Shown piece by piece: positions 54,894-63,752 of a DNA stretch of 64,000 nucleotides (position 1 is its first letter; each line of letters starts with the position of its first letter). The stretch comes from JAWHQP01 sp032586195. Lineage in GTDB: Bacteria; Pseudomonadota; Gammaproteobacteria; Enterobacterales; Pasteurellaceae. Under the pieces are notes generated by a model. The model had not been told where the DNA came from. It saw only the letters and a program-made list of their open reading frames with translations, and searched no databases. A program made the translations under genes and the position numbers. The DNA lies in the NCBI GenBank assembly GCA_032586195.1, contig JAWHQP010000002.1:248001-312000 (forward strand). The letters run 5' to 3'.

Positions 54894-57503
54894 ATGCACG
54901 CTAAAGCCAAATATAGAAAAGACTATAAAGCTCCCGACTTCACCGTTACCGATATTTCTCTTGATTTTCAACTCGATCCGCACAAAACCATCGTTACGGC
55001 AAAAACACAGTTTCAACGTTTGAATGATGAAAGCACAGCGTTACGCCTGGATGGCCACGGTTTCCAATTTGCCTCCATTAAACTGAATGACCGTGACTTC
55101 ACCGCCTATCGTCAGGATGGGGAAGGCTTAACCTTGGATTTAACCGATGTGGATGCCGCACGGTTTGAACTGGAAATCGTGACTTATTTGATACCGGCGG
55201 AAAATACTTCGCTGCAGGGGCTGTATCAGTCCGGTGAGGCTCTTTGCACCCAATGTGAGGCGGAGGGATTCCGTCAGATTACCTATATGTTGGATCGTCC
55301 CGATGTGCTTGCCCGTTATACGACGAAAATTAGCGCCGATAAGAGTAAATACCCTTATTTGCTTTCTAACGGTAACCGTGTCGCCGGCGGTGAACTGGAT
55401 GACGGTCGTCACTGGGTGGAATGGCGGGATCCCTTTCCGAAGCCGAGTTATTTGTTTGCCTTGGTGGCGGGAGATTTTGATTTACTGCAGGATAATTTTG
55501 TCACCCAAAGCGGCCGCAACGTAGCGTTAGAGCTGTATGTGGATCGCGGCAATTTAAATCGTGCCGGCTGGGCGATGGAAAGCCTGAAAAAAGCGATGAA
55601 ATGGGATGAGGACCGTTTCGGTCTAGAATACGATTTGGATATTTATATGATCGTGGCGGTAGATTTCTTCAACATGGGAGCAATGGAAAATAAAGGGTTG
55701 AATATCTTTAACTCTAAATTTGTATTAGCCAATCCCGAAACCGCGACGGATAGCGATTATCTCGCCATTGAATCGGTGATCGGTCACGAATATTTTCATA
55801 ATTGGACGGGTAACCGTGTGACTTGCCGCGATTGGTTTCAGTTAAGTTTGAAAGAAGGCCTGACCGTATTCCGTGATCAGGAATTTTCCTCCGATTTAGG
55901 TTCGCGCGCGGTCAATCGCATTAATAATGTGAAAATTCTGCGTACTGCACAGTTTGCCGAAGACGCCAGCCCGATGTCCCACCCGATTCGCCCTGAAAAA
56001 GTAGTGGAAATGAATAATTTCTATACCATGACGGTATATGAAAAAGGCGCGGAAGTCATCCGTATGATTCATACCTTGCTGGGCGAAAAACGTTTCCAGC
56101 AGGGCATGAAACTTTATATCGCAGAAAATGACGGCAAGGCGGCGACCTGTGAAGACTTTGTGTCCGCTATGGAACGTGCCTCAGGAGTGGATTTAACCCA
56201 ATTCCGTCGTTGGTACAGCCAATCCGGCACGCCGGAATTAACCGTGGTGGATCACTACGATGAGAAAAAACACAGCTATCAATTATGCGTTTCTCAGCTA
56301 ACACCGCCGACCGCGGATCAAATGGATAAGGTGAATCTGCATATTCCGTTAAAGATTGCCTTGTATGATAAAAACGGCATTCCGTTTACCCTGTTGAACA
56401 ACGGACAAGCGGTGAGCAATGTGCTGAATGTGACCGTTAAAGAACAGATATTTGAGTTTCATAGCATTAGCAGCAAGCCTGTACCCGCCTTATTGGGTGA
56501 TTTTTCGGCTCCGGTCAAATTAGATTATGATTACAGCACGGAACAATTAATTACCTTGTTAACCCATGCGGAAAATGAATTCGTCCGTTGGGATGCAATG
56601 CAGATGCTGTTCAATGCTGAGTTACGTCGTAACTTATCCGCCTATCAACAAGGTCAGCCATTGGAATTTTCCGCGGAAATTCTTACTGCACTGGCTTATG
56701 TATTGGCACATTACAAGAATAATGTGGAATTAACCACGTTAATTCTGGCGCTGCCGAAGGAAACGGAATTTGCTGAGATTTTCAAAATTATTGATCCTGA
56801 GGGGATTGCGGTGGTGCGTGATTTTATGGAACGTACCATTGCGGAGAACCTTAAAGAGCCATTATTGGACATTTATAATCATATTCGCTTAGATGAATAC
56901 CGTATTGAATCGGAAGATATTGCCTTGCGCGGTTTACGTAACCTTTGCCTGCAATATCTGGCATTTACCGAATTGGGTAATACGTTAGTCAACAAACATT
57001 ATTTATATGCCAACAATATGACGGATACGCTGGCCGCTTTAACAGCGGCGACGAAAGCCCAATTAACCTGCCGTGACAACGCGCTGAAAGATTTTGAAGA
57101 AAAATGGCGGCACGACGGCTTAGTGATGGATAAATGGTTTTCCTTGCAGGCTACGCGCCCGGATGACAATGTATTGCAGCTGGTACAGCAATTAATGGAA
57201 CATTCGAGCTTCAATTTCAACAATCCAAATCGCTTGCGCGCGCTGATCGGCAGTTTCGCCAATCAGAATCCGCGCGCGTTCCACGCGATTGACGGCTCGG
57301 GTTATCGTTTCCTAACGGATATTTTGATTCGTCTTAACGAAAGTAATCCGCAAGTGGCTTCCCGTTTGATTGAACCGCTGATTCGTTTCGCTCGGTATGA
57401 CGGACAACGTCAGACCCTGATGAGACGTGCCTTGGAACGGTTAAGCGGAGTGGAAAATCTGTCTAAAGATTTGTATGAAAAAATCGAAAAAGCGTTGCGA
57501 TAA
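54894..57503 (+). CDS. pepN: Aminopeptidase N
   Basis: A zinc aminopeptidase (M1 family) that trims N-terminal residues of peptides in the cytoplasm. The 869-residue length is typical. The substrate motif GAMENKGLN is near residue 263. The zinc site is HEYFHNWTGNR with His298, Glu299 and His302, and the third ligand Glu lies 18 residues later in SLKEGLTVF. The C-terminal helical domain ends LYEKIEKAL. No strong Shine-Dalgarno site precedes the ATG (ATGGATACATT). It is divergent from purEK. Confidence 0.96.
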   Translation: MHAKAKYRKDYKAPDFTVTDISLDFQLDPHKTIVTAKTQFQRLNDESTALRLDGHGFQFASIKLNDRDFTAYRQDGEGLTLDLTDVDAARFELEIVTYLIPAENTSLQGLYQSGEALCTQCEAEGFRQITYMLDRPDVLARYTTKISADKSKYPYLLSNGNRVAGGELDDGRHWVEWRDPFPKPSYLFALVAGDFDLLQDNFVTQSGRNVALELYVDRGNLNRAGWAMESLKKAMKWDEDRFGLEYDLDIYMIVAVDFFNMGAMENKGLNIFNSKFVLANPETATDSDYLAIESVIGHEYFHNWTGNRVTCRDWFQLSLKEGLTVFRDQEFSSDLGSRAVNRINNVKILRTAQFAEDASPMSHPIRPEKVVEMNNFYTMTVYEKGAEVIRMIHTLLGEKRFQQGMKLYIAENDGKAATCEDFVSAMERASGVDLTQFRRWYSQSGTPELTVVDHYDEKKHSYQLCVSQLTPPTADQMDKVNLHIPLKIALYDKNGIPFTLLNNGQAVSNVLNVTVKEQIFEFHSISSKPVPALLGDFSAPVKLDYDYSTEQLITLLTHAENEFVRWDAMQMLFNAELRRNLSAYQQGQPLEFSAEILTALAYVLAHYKNNVELTTLILALPKETEFAEIFKIIDPEGIAVVRDFMERTIAENLKEPLLDIYNHIRLDEYRIESEDIALRGLRNLCLQYLAFTELGNTLVNKHYLYANNMTDTLAALTAATKAQLTCRDNALKDFEEKWRHDGLVMDKWFSLQATRPDDNVLQLVQQLMEHSSFNFNNPNRLRALIGSFANQNPRAFHAIDGSGYRFLTDILIRLNESNPQVASRLIEPLIRFARYDGQRQTLMRRALERLSGVENLSKDLYEKIEKALR

Positions 57504-57514
57504 ACCAGATGGCT

Positions 57515-57543
57515 AAAGTGCGGTGCCGATTTCCGCACTTTTT
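57515..57543 (+). terminator. USS-built terminator after pepN
   Basis: AAAGTGCGG and CCGCACTTT pair perfectly across TGCCGATTT, with TTT beyond. The two uptake words overlap a compact hairpin, so it should end pepN transcription. Confidence 0.88.
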
Positions 57544-57577
57544 AATTAAATATTAAATGAATCCCGTGAGATAAAAT

Positions 57578-58600
57578 ATGCTATATCCCTTAATTCGCAA
57601 AGGTATCTTTTCCCTGGAACCTGAAACGGCCCATGATTTCGCCGTCAAAATGCTGAAAATCGCGGGCAATCCCGTATTAAACAGACTATTAAAATCCGTG
57701 TTGGCCTGCCCGCGGGGTACGCCGAGAACCGTGATGGGCGTGACTTTCAAAAACCCTATCGGCTTAGCCGCGGGTGCCGATAAAAACGGTGATGCCATTG
57801 ACGGTTTCGGTGCCATGGGATTTGGCTTTATCGAAGTCGGCACGGTAACGCCCAAGGCTCAGGACGGTAACGCCAAACCCCGTCAATTCCGTATTCCGGA
57901 AGCGGAAGGCATTGTGAACCGCAATGGTTTTAATAATTACGGCATCGATTATTTAATCGAAAATGTCCGGAAAGCGAAATTTGACGGCGTAATCGGCATT
58001 AATATCGGTAAAAACAAAGTAACGCCGCTGGAGCACGGCAAAGACGATTATATTTTCTGTCTGAATAAAGCCTATAATCATGCGGGTTATATTACCGTCA
58101 ATATTTCTTCGCCGAACACACCCGGTCTGCGCCAACTGCAATATGGTGACGCTCTGGATGATTTACTGAAAGGCATCAAGGAACGTCAGGCGTATCTGGC
58201 GCAACAGTATAATAAATATGTGCCGATCGCGGTGAAAATCGCGCCTGATTTAACCGAACAGGAACTGGTGCGGATTGCCGACACGTTGATACGCCATAAG
58301 ATGGATGGCGTTATTGCCACCAACACCACCATATCCCGCGATACCGTGGCGGGGCTGAAAAATGCGGATCAGGCTGGTGGCCTAAGCGGTAAGCCGTTAC
58401 AGCATAAAAGCACGGAAGTTATTCGCCGTCTGGCACAGGAATTAAAAGGGCGGATTCCGATTATCGGCAGTGGTGGTATTGACGGCGTTCAGAACGCGCA
58501 GGAGAAAATCGCGGCGGGCGCGGCCTTGCTGCAAGTGTATTCGGGTCTGATTTATCACGGTCCGACATTGGTGAAACAATTAGTACAGGCGATTAAATAA
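57578..58600 (+). CDS. pyrD: Dihydroorotate dehydrogenase (quinone), class 2
   Basis: Oxidises dihydroorotate to orotate in pyrimidine synthesis, passing electrons to quinone at the inner membrane. The 340-residue protein has the class-2 N-terminal extension (FSLEPETAHDFAVKML), GLAAGADKNGDAIDGFGAMG near residue 62, the catalytic Ser in NISSPNTPGLRQLQ near 175 and ATNTTISRD near 247. It has its own terminator at 58621. Confidence 0.97.
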   Translation: MLYPLIRKGIFSLEPETAHDFAVKMLKIAGNPVLNRLLKSVLACPRGTPRTVMGVTFKNPIGLAAGADKNGDAIDGFGAMGFGFIEVGTVTPKAQDGNAKPRQFRIPEAEGIVNRNGFNNYGIDYLIENVRKAKFDGVIGINIGKNKVTPLEHGKDDYIFCLNKAYNHAGYITVNISSPNTPGLRQLQYGDALDDLLKGIKERQAYLAQQYNKYVPIAVKIAPDLTEQELVRIADTLIRHKMDGVIATNTTISRDTVAGLKNADQAGGLSGKPLQHKSTEVIRRLAQELKGRIPIIGSGGIDGVQNAQEKIAAGAALLQVYSGLIYHGPTLVKQLVQAIK

Positions 58601-58620
58601 TCGTTTATTTTCAATCAGTT

Positions 58621-58653
58621 AAAAACCTATGCGGTGTCCCCCATAGGTTTTTG
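58621..58653 (+). terminator. Terminator after pyrD
   Basis: AAAAACCTAT and ATAGGTTTTT form a 10-bp stem with a 12-base loop. The right arm supplies the T run. It lies just before the rnm gene. Confidence 0.85.
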
Positions 58654-58668
58654 TTAATTTATAGACAG

Positions 58669-59514
58669 ATGACAGAACAACATTCTAATTTAAAATACGA
58701 TTTACATTGCCACAGCACCGCTTCGGACGGTGTTTTATCGCCCTCGGAGGTGGTGCGACGAGCCTATGAACAAGGCGTAAATGTATTGGCTTTAACCGAT
58801 CACGACACCATTGCGGGTTTAGCGGAGGCCCGCAATCAGGCCGTTGCGCTGGGTATCGGCTTTATTAACGGAGTAGAAATTTCAACTCAGTGGGAAAATC
58901 GGGGAATTCATATCGTTGGCTTAGGATTTGACGAAACTGCCGAAAATCTCACCGCACTTTTGCAGAGACAAGCGGAATTACGTTATCAGCGGGCGGTGGA
59001 GATCGGTGAAAAACTGGCGAAATTCGGTGTGCCGAACGCTTTTGAGGGAGCCAAAAGCCTGGCCGACGGTGAAGTCACGCGGGCTCATTATGCCCGTTAT
59101 TTGGTGCAGAGCGGCAAAGTGGCGAACGAGAAACAGGCCTTTAAAAAATATCTTGCTCAGGGTAAGGCCTGTTATGTGAAATCCCAATGGTGCGATATTC
59201 CCACCGCTATTCGCGAAATTCGGCAAGCGGGCGGCGTTGCGGTGCTGGCTCACCCGTTACGTTACAATTTGACCGCCCGCCGGATTAAACGTCTTATTAC
59301 GGATTTTAAACAATGGGGCGGGCAGGCAATGGAAATTTCCGGTTGCGGACAAACGCCTGATCGACGGCAGTTATTGGCTTGCTGGGCGCGTGAATTTAAC
59401 CTGGCGGGGTCTGTCGGTTCGGATTTCCACTTTCCTTGCGACTGGGTGGAACTGGGAAAATCACTGTGGCTGCCGGATAATATCAAACCCGTTTGGGCAT
59501 TGCTGCCGCATTAA
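58669..59514 (+). CDS. rnm: PHP-domain 5'-3' exonuclease (RNase AM, YciV)
   Basis: A 281-residue PHP-domain phosphoesterase. E. coli YciV is a 5'-3' exoribonuclease that trims rRNA 5' ends and hydrolyses pAp. Metal-binding motifs are YDLHCHSTASDG near residue 10, LALTDHDTIAGL near 41, NGVEIST near 70, LAHPLRY near 193 and VGSDFHFP near 248. I chose the ATG at 58669; a TTG six codons earlier lies in the pyrD terminator. No clear ribosome site. It begins the conserved rnm-yciO-rluB order. A USS is translated here as NLTALLQ. Confidence 0.9.
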   Translation: MTEQHSNLKYDLHCHSTASDGVLSPSEVVRRAYEQGVNVLALTDHDTIAGLAEARNQAVALGIGFINGVEISTQWENRGIHIVGLGFDETAENLTALLQRQAELRYQRAVEIGEKLAKFGVPNAFEGAKSLADGEVTRAHYARYLVQSGKVANEKQAFKKYLAQGKACYVKSQWCDIPTAIREIRQAGGVAVLAHPLRYNLTARRIKRLITDFKQWGGQAMEISGCGQTPDRRQLLACWAREFNLAGSVGSDFHFPCDWVELGKSLWLPDNIKPVWALLPH

Positions 59515-59628
59515 TTCGATTAACCGGGTGTCGGCGATGTAGTCACATTATTTCAGCATAAATTATTATATGATTTAATTATATTGGTATATAATTCTGC
59601 AAGTTTTTTCCACTAAAGGGTTATTAGC

Positions 59629-60252
59629 ATGAGCCAGTTTTTCTATATTCATCCGGAAAATCCGCAACCCCGTTTGATTAATCAAGCGGTGGAAATTTTG
59701 CGCAGTGGCGGTGTGATTGTGTATCCCACGGATTCAGGATATGCCTTAGGGTGCATGATCGGCAATAAACACGCCATGGAGCGTATTGTGCGGATTCGTC
59801 ATTTACCCGAAGGGCATAATTTTACCTTAGTGTGCAGCGATTTATCGGAATTATCCGCTTATTCTCTGGTGACCAACACGGCGTATCGGTTAATTAAGAA
59901 CAACACGCCGGGACGTTATACTTTCATTTTGACGGCAACCAAAGAATTACCGCGCCGTTTGATGACGTCGAAACGTAAAACGATCGGCATTCGCGTGCCG
60001 GATAATCAAATTGCCCTGGATTTATTGAAAGCATTGGGTGAGCCGATTTTGTCCTGCTCGCTGATGCTGCCGAATGAAGAATACGCCACCCAATCGGATC
60101 CCGAAGAAATCCGTGATCGGCTGGAACGTCAGGTGGATTTAATTATTCATGGCGGCTATCTGGGGCAAACGCCTACCACCGTGGTGGATTTGACGTCGGA
60201 TACTCCTGTCATTCTGCGTGAGGGCAGCGGTTCGATTGAACCTTTTCGTTAA
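59629..60252 (+). CDS. yciO: YciO, Sua5/YrdC-family protein
   Basis: A 207-residue member of the Sua5/YciO/YrdC family, whose YrdC branch makes threonylcarbamoyl-AMP for tRNA. YciO itself is a weaker or different-acting paralogue. Marks are GGVIVYPTDSGYALGCMI near residue 26, GHNFTLVCSDLSE near 60, PGRYTFILTATKELP near 94 and GIRVPDN near 120. It follows rnm, and rluB comes next, the same order as in E. coli. Confidence 0.93.
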   Translation: MSQFFYIHPENPQPRLINQAVEILRSGGVIVYPTDSGYALGCMIGNKHAMERIVRIRHLPEGHNFTLVCSDLSELSAYSLVTNTAYRLIKNNTPGRYTFILTATKELPRRLMTSKRKTIGIRVPDNQIALDLLKALGEPILSCSLMLPNEEYATQSDPEEIRDRLERQVDLIIHGGYLGQTPTTVVDLTSDTPVILREGSGSIEPFR

Positions 60253-60309
60253 CAATATAAGCTGAGTTATCGGCTTAATAAGACGCTTGGGAAAGCGACA
60301 AGGAAACCT

Positions 60310-61383
60310 ATGAAATTCCAAACAGAAGAATTACAAAACAAAACTTTTCGCCGGAACGGTGAACCGCAACGTGATCGTGGTCAGGATAGCCGGAATCAGC
60401 CGAGAGAGCGGACAAAAAGTGCGGTGCTGAAAAATCGAGATTTTTCGTCTTCCGGGCGAAAAACCGCTGAACGTAAGCCGTTGCCGATGAGAAAACCTAA
60501 ACCCGCCGAACCGATCGACCATAAGCCGACCTTGCAGGGTGAAAAATTACAGAAAGTGTTAGCCCGGGCGGGACAGGGTTCAAGACGCGAGATTGAAGCG
60601 ATGATTGCGGCGAACCGTGTCAGCGTTGATGGCAAAATGGCAACTTTAGGTGACCGCGTTACGGTGCATTCCGGTTTAAAAATCCGTATTGACGGGAATT
60701 TGGTTAATTTAAATGCGATGCAAAAGGATGTGTGCCGCGTGCTGATGTATTACAAACCCGAAGGAGAACTCTGTACCCGTCATGATCCTGAAGGCAGAGC
60801 CACCGTGTTTGACCGTTTGCCACGCCTGACGGGCTCCCGTTGGATTGCGGTGGGGCGTTTGGATATTAATACCTCCGGGCTGCTATTATTTACCACTGAC
60901 GGCGAGCTTGCCAATCGTTTAATGCATCCAAGCCGGGAAGTTGAGCGTGAATATTCCGTGCGTGTGTTCGGGCAAGTTGACGATTCTATGCTAAATCGTT
61001 TACGCAAGGGCGTGCAGCTGGAAGACGGCCCGGCCTGTTTTAAAGAGATCAAAGCCATGGGCGGTACAGGCCTGAATCAGTGGTTTGATGTCGTCCTTAT
61101 GGAAGGGCGTAATCGCGAAGTGCGCCGCTTATGGGAAAGCCAAGGCATTCAGGTGAGCCGTTTAATCCGTATCCGTTATGGCAATATTAAACTGATGAAA
61201 ACCTTACCTCGCGGCGGATGGGAAGAAATGAATCTGGAACAGGTGAATTACCTGCGTGAACTGGTGGGACTGGAAGCCGAAACCAAATTGGATCTGAACA
61301 GACCGAGACGTCGCGCTAAAACGGGGCAGATTCGTAAAGCGGTTAAACGTTACTCGGAAATGGGTAAAAGATATAAAAAATAA
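60310..61383 (+). CDS. rluB: 23S rRNA pseudouridine synthase B
   Basis: Makes pseudouridine 2605 in 23S rRNA. The 357-residue protein has a basic, low-complexity N-terminal extension (about residues 1-75), an S4 domain starting GEKLQKVLARAGQGSRREIE, and the catalytic Asp in GRLDINTSGLLLFTTDGELA near residue 185. NREVRRLWESQGIQVSRLIR is the usual C-terminal mark. Inside the N-terminal extension an extended USS is translated as KSAVLKNRDFSS. AAGGAAA precedes the ATG. Confidence 0.95.
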   Translation: MKFQTEELQNKTFRRNGEPQRDRGQDSRNQPRERTKSAVLKNRDFSSSGRKTAERKPLPMRKPKPAEPIDHKPTLQGEKLQKVLARAGQGSRREIEAMIAANRVSVDGKMATLGDRVTVHSGLKIRIDGNLVNLNAMQKDVCRVLMYYKPEGELCTRHDPEGRATVFDRLPRLTGSRWIAVGRLDINTSGLLLFTTDGELANRLMHPSREVEREYSVRVFGQVDDSMLNRLRKGVQLEDGPACFKEIKAMGGTGLNQWFDVVLMEGRNREVRRLWESQGIQVSRLIRIRYGNIKLMKTLPRGGWEEMNLEQVNYLRELVGLEAETKLDLNRPRRRAKTGQIRKAVKRYSEMGKRYKK

Positions 61384-61433
61384 AATGGCTTTGCCTCTTG
61401 CCGTGTGGGGAGCCGTATCACGAAGGATATTTT

Positions 61434-62405
61434 ATGAAAATACAGCAATTACGCTATATTGTTGAAATTGTCAATCAAAATCTGAATGTCACTGAAGCGG
61501 CCAATGCTTTATATACTTCTCAGCCGGGAATCAGCAAGCAGGTTCGCCTGCTGGAAGACGAACTCGGGCTGGAAATTTTTGAACGCAACGGCAAGCATAT
61601 CAGAGCGGTGACACCGGCAGGTAAAAAAATCGTTGCTATTGCACGTGAACTATTGGTGAAGACGCAGGCGATCAAATCCATTGCCAATGAATACACGCAA
61701 CCGAATCACGGTGTATTGCGTATTGCAACGACCAATACACAGGCCCGTTATATGTTGCCTGATGTGATTAAACGTTTTTCCAGACGTTATCCGAACGTGA
61801 GTCTGCATGTGCATCAGGGATCACCAAATCAGTTATATGATGCTTTACTGTCAAATGAAGTCGATCTTGCCATTACCACCGAAGCTCAGTATTTGTTTGA
61901 TGATGTGGTATTGCTGCCGTGTTATCGCTGGAATCGTTCCATTGTAGTAAAGCCGGACCATCCGCTCGTTCAGTGTCAGCATGTCACCATTGAGGAATTG
62001 GGCAAATATCCGTTGGTAACCTATACTTTCGGTTTTACTGGGGCGTCTGATCTTGATTATGCCTTTAATCACGCGGGTATTTTGCCGAATATTGTGTTTA
62101 CCGCAACGGATGCCGACGTAATAAAAACCTATGTGCGCTTGGGTTTGGGCGTAGGCATTATCGCTTCCATGGCCCATACGGAAACGGATAACGATTTGAT
62201 CGCTATTGACGCCAGCCATTTATTTCAATCCAGTACAACCCAGATTGCCTTTAAATACAGCACATTTCTGCGTAATTATATGTATGATTTCATTAATTAT
62301 TTTTCGCCGCATCTCACACGCCCGCTGGTAGAGAAGGCGGAAAAATTACGCGACAACAGTGCCGTGCAAAAGCTGTTTGATAATATTGAATTGGAAAATA
62401 AATAA
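61434..62405 (+). CDS. cysB: LysR-type regulator CysB
   Basis: The activator of sulfate and thiosulfate assimilation genes, tuned by N-acetylserine. The 323-residue protein starts MKIQQLRYIVEI with the helix-turn-helix NVTEAANALYTSQPGISKQV, then LGLEIFERNGK. The effector domain has ATTNTQARYMLPDVI near residue 100 and LGLGVGIIASMA near 240. I chose the ATG at 61434, with AAGGA upstream, since the protein then matches CysB from its first residue. The sulfur transporter/rhodanese pair at the left window edge is a plausible distant target. Confidence 0.95.
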   Translation: MKIQQLRYIVEIVNQNLNVTEAANALYTSQPGISKQVRLLEDELGLEIFERNGKHIRAVTPAGKKIVAIARELLVKTQAIKSIANEYTQPNHGVLRIATTNTQARYMLPDVIKRFSRRYPNVSLHVHQGSPNQLYDALLSNEVDLAITTEAQYLFDDVVLLPCYRWNRSIVVKPDHPLVQCQHVTIEELGKYPLVTYTFGFTGASDLDYAFNHAGILPNIVFTATDADVIKTYVRLGLGVGIIASMAHTETDNDLIAIDASHLFQSSTTQIAFKYSTFLRNYMYDFINYFSPHLTRPLVEKAEKLRDNSAVQKLFDNIELENK

Positions 62406-62413
62406 AGCAATAT

Positions 62414-62444
62414 AAAACCGATGGAAATTCCCGTCGGTTTTTTT
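62414..62444 (+). terminator. Terminator after cysB
   Basis: AAAACCGATGG and CCCGTCGGTTTT pair with one mismatch across AAATT, followed by TTTT. Confidence 0.85.
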
Positions 62445-62509
62445 GTTTCTAATGCCGAAATATGTCCTAAAGTGCGGCGTTGTTTTTTCGAGTTTTGAAA
62501 GTTTTTCTG

Positions 62510-62528
62510 AATAATAATCGTTATTATT
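62510..62528. promoter_or_regulatory. Fur-like palindrome upstream of the Dps gene
   Basis: AATAATAATCGTTATTATT has perfect 8-base arms around TCG and agrees with 13 of 19 positions of the Fur consensus GATAATGATAATCATTATC. It lies 137 bases before the Dps gene. Fur control of ferritin-like genes is common, but A/T-rich palindromes arise by chance in this genome. Confidence 0.4.
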
Positions 62529-62664
62529 TATCAAAAAGCAATTTATCTATCGTCGAACTCTATTGAAAGGATAGGTTGCCAACATTTATTTTTTCCCTAT
62601 AATGAATCACAAGTTCCAATACATAGGGTGTTGGAAAAATTAATCACTAAAAGAGGTAAATATT

Positions 62665-63093
62665 ATGTCAGTAGTTCAAACTTTAAAAATATTACATGCC
62701 AGTGCAAAAACCTTTACTTTTGAAATGCAGAAATATCACTGGATGGTGAAAGGTAAGAATTTCTACGATTTACATCGCGCGTTTGAAGAGCTTTATAATT
62801 GGGGTTTTGCACAGGAAGACGAATTCGCGGAACGTTTACTGATTATCGGCAGCGAACCTGTGCTTTCTCAGGAAGAAGTTAAAGAGTTCAACCGCATCAA
62901 CGTATTGGCCAAAGCGGATTTAGTGGAAAACAAAATGGTGTTTAATGTTAAAGCCGCGTTGGAAATTTTACTCGCAACAGCACGTGAAGGATTGGAAACG
63001 GTTGGTGATGATGTGGGTACGGATTCTTTATTGAATGATTTTATCGCCGATGTAGAAAAACGTTTATGGATGCTTAATGCTTACGTTGCTTAA
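62665..63093 (+). CDS. Dps-family ferritin-like protein
   Basis: A 142-residue Dps-type protein; such proteins form 12-subunit shells that oxidise and store iron and shield DNA from peroxide. The ferroxidase signature is intact: YHWMVKG (His25), FYDLHRAFEELY (His37) and EDEFAERLL with the acidic ligands. The C-terminus KRLWMLNAYVA is typical. It lacks the basic N-terminal tail that DNA-binding Dps proteins use, so it may act mainly as an iron store or peroxide guard. AGAGGT precedes the ATG, and a terminator follows. Confidence 0.9.
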   Translation: MSVVQTLKILHASAKTFTFEMQKYHWMVKGKNFYDLHRAFEELYNWGFAQEDEFAERLLIIGSEPVLSQEEVKEFNRINVLAKADLVENKMVFNVKAALEILLATAREGLETVGDDVGTDSLLNDFIADVEKRLWMLNAYVA

Positions 63094-63109
63094 TTAAACT
63101 TCTGTAATT

Positions 63110-63140
63110 AAACCCTGCTTATTAGGCAGGGTTTATTTTT
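63110..63140 (+). terminator. Terminator after the Dps gene
   Basis: AAACCCTGC and GCAGGGTTT form a 9-bp stem with a 7-base loop, followed by ATTTTT. Confidence 0.9.
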
Positions 63141-63360
63141 GCCTGAAAACAAAAAGTTATTCCCTCATGTTCTTCCTCCCTTCCGTCTGTCAATTCCAAT
63201 CCATTGGGATAATTTAATAAGGAAGAACCGTGAAGAGAATCACAAATTGTTTATTTTAAATAAAAATCAATAGTAGAGTAGCAGCCGATAAACTTTTCTT
63301 TGTTTGCCGCTACATTACAGTGCTATTTTTTCATTGTATCGGATTTCATATTATCCATAT

Positions 63361-63597
63361 TCATCTCATTTTTTTCATATTGCTGTCCATATTCATGCTG
63401 TCCTTTTTCATCATATCGGATTTCATGGTATCTGATTTCATATTGTCTTTTTTCATATTATCGGACTGCATATGTTTATCCGTTTTCATACAATTTTCAG
63501 ACATTGAATCCTTGCAATCGTGATTCATTTGAGCATAACCCTGAACCGCAATAAAACTAAGTGATCCCATTACCAATACATTAAATAATTTAGACAT
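63361..63597 (-). CDS. Secreted Met-rich MXKDX-repeat protein
   Basis: A 78-residue precursor with a signal peptide (cut near QGYA, residue 22). The mature ~56 residues are mostly imperfect five-residue repeats of the type M-x-K/S-D-x (DNMKKDNMKSDTMKSDMMKK), the pattern of pentapeptide MXKDX proteins. About a quarter of the residues are Met, and there are two Cys (HDCKDSMSENC) and two His. Such a composition suits binding of copper(I) or quenching of oxidants, but the function is not established. GAGGAG precedes the ATG. It is divergent from an ECF sigma factor gene, its likely regulator. Confidence 0.8.
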   Translation of the reverse strand: MSKLFNVLVMGSLSFIAVQGYAQMNHDCKDSMSENCMKTDKHMQSDNMKKDNMKSDTMKSDMMKKDSMNMDSNMKKMR

Positions 63598-63629
63598 GTT
63601 TCGCTCCTCGCGTATAAGTTTGATAAAAT

Positions 63630-63652
63630 AGAAAAAACGTTATGTTTTTTCT
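63630..63652. promoter_or_regulatory. Palindrome between the MXKDX gene and the sigma factor
   Basis: AGAAAAAAC and GTTTTTTCT are exact 9-base inverted arms around GTTAT. It lies in the 155-base divergent promoter region and could be an operator or an RNA hairpin in the MXKDX leader. A second, shorter palindrome (GAAAAT, four bases, ATTTTC) is at 63664-63679. No regulator is implied by sequence. Confidence 0.4.
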
Positions 63653-63752
63653 CTGACATGATTGAAAATTATCATTTTCATTTTCATTTTATTTGTCGAA
63701 ACAGGATTTAAAATCTTACAGATTTTTTATAATTTTTTAAGGATATACTTGT

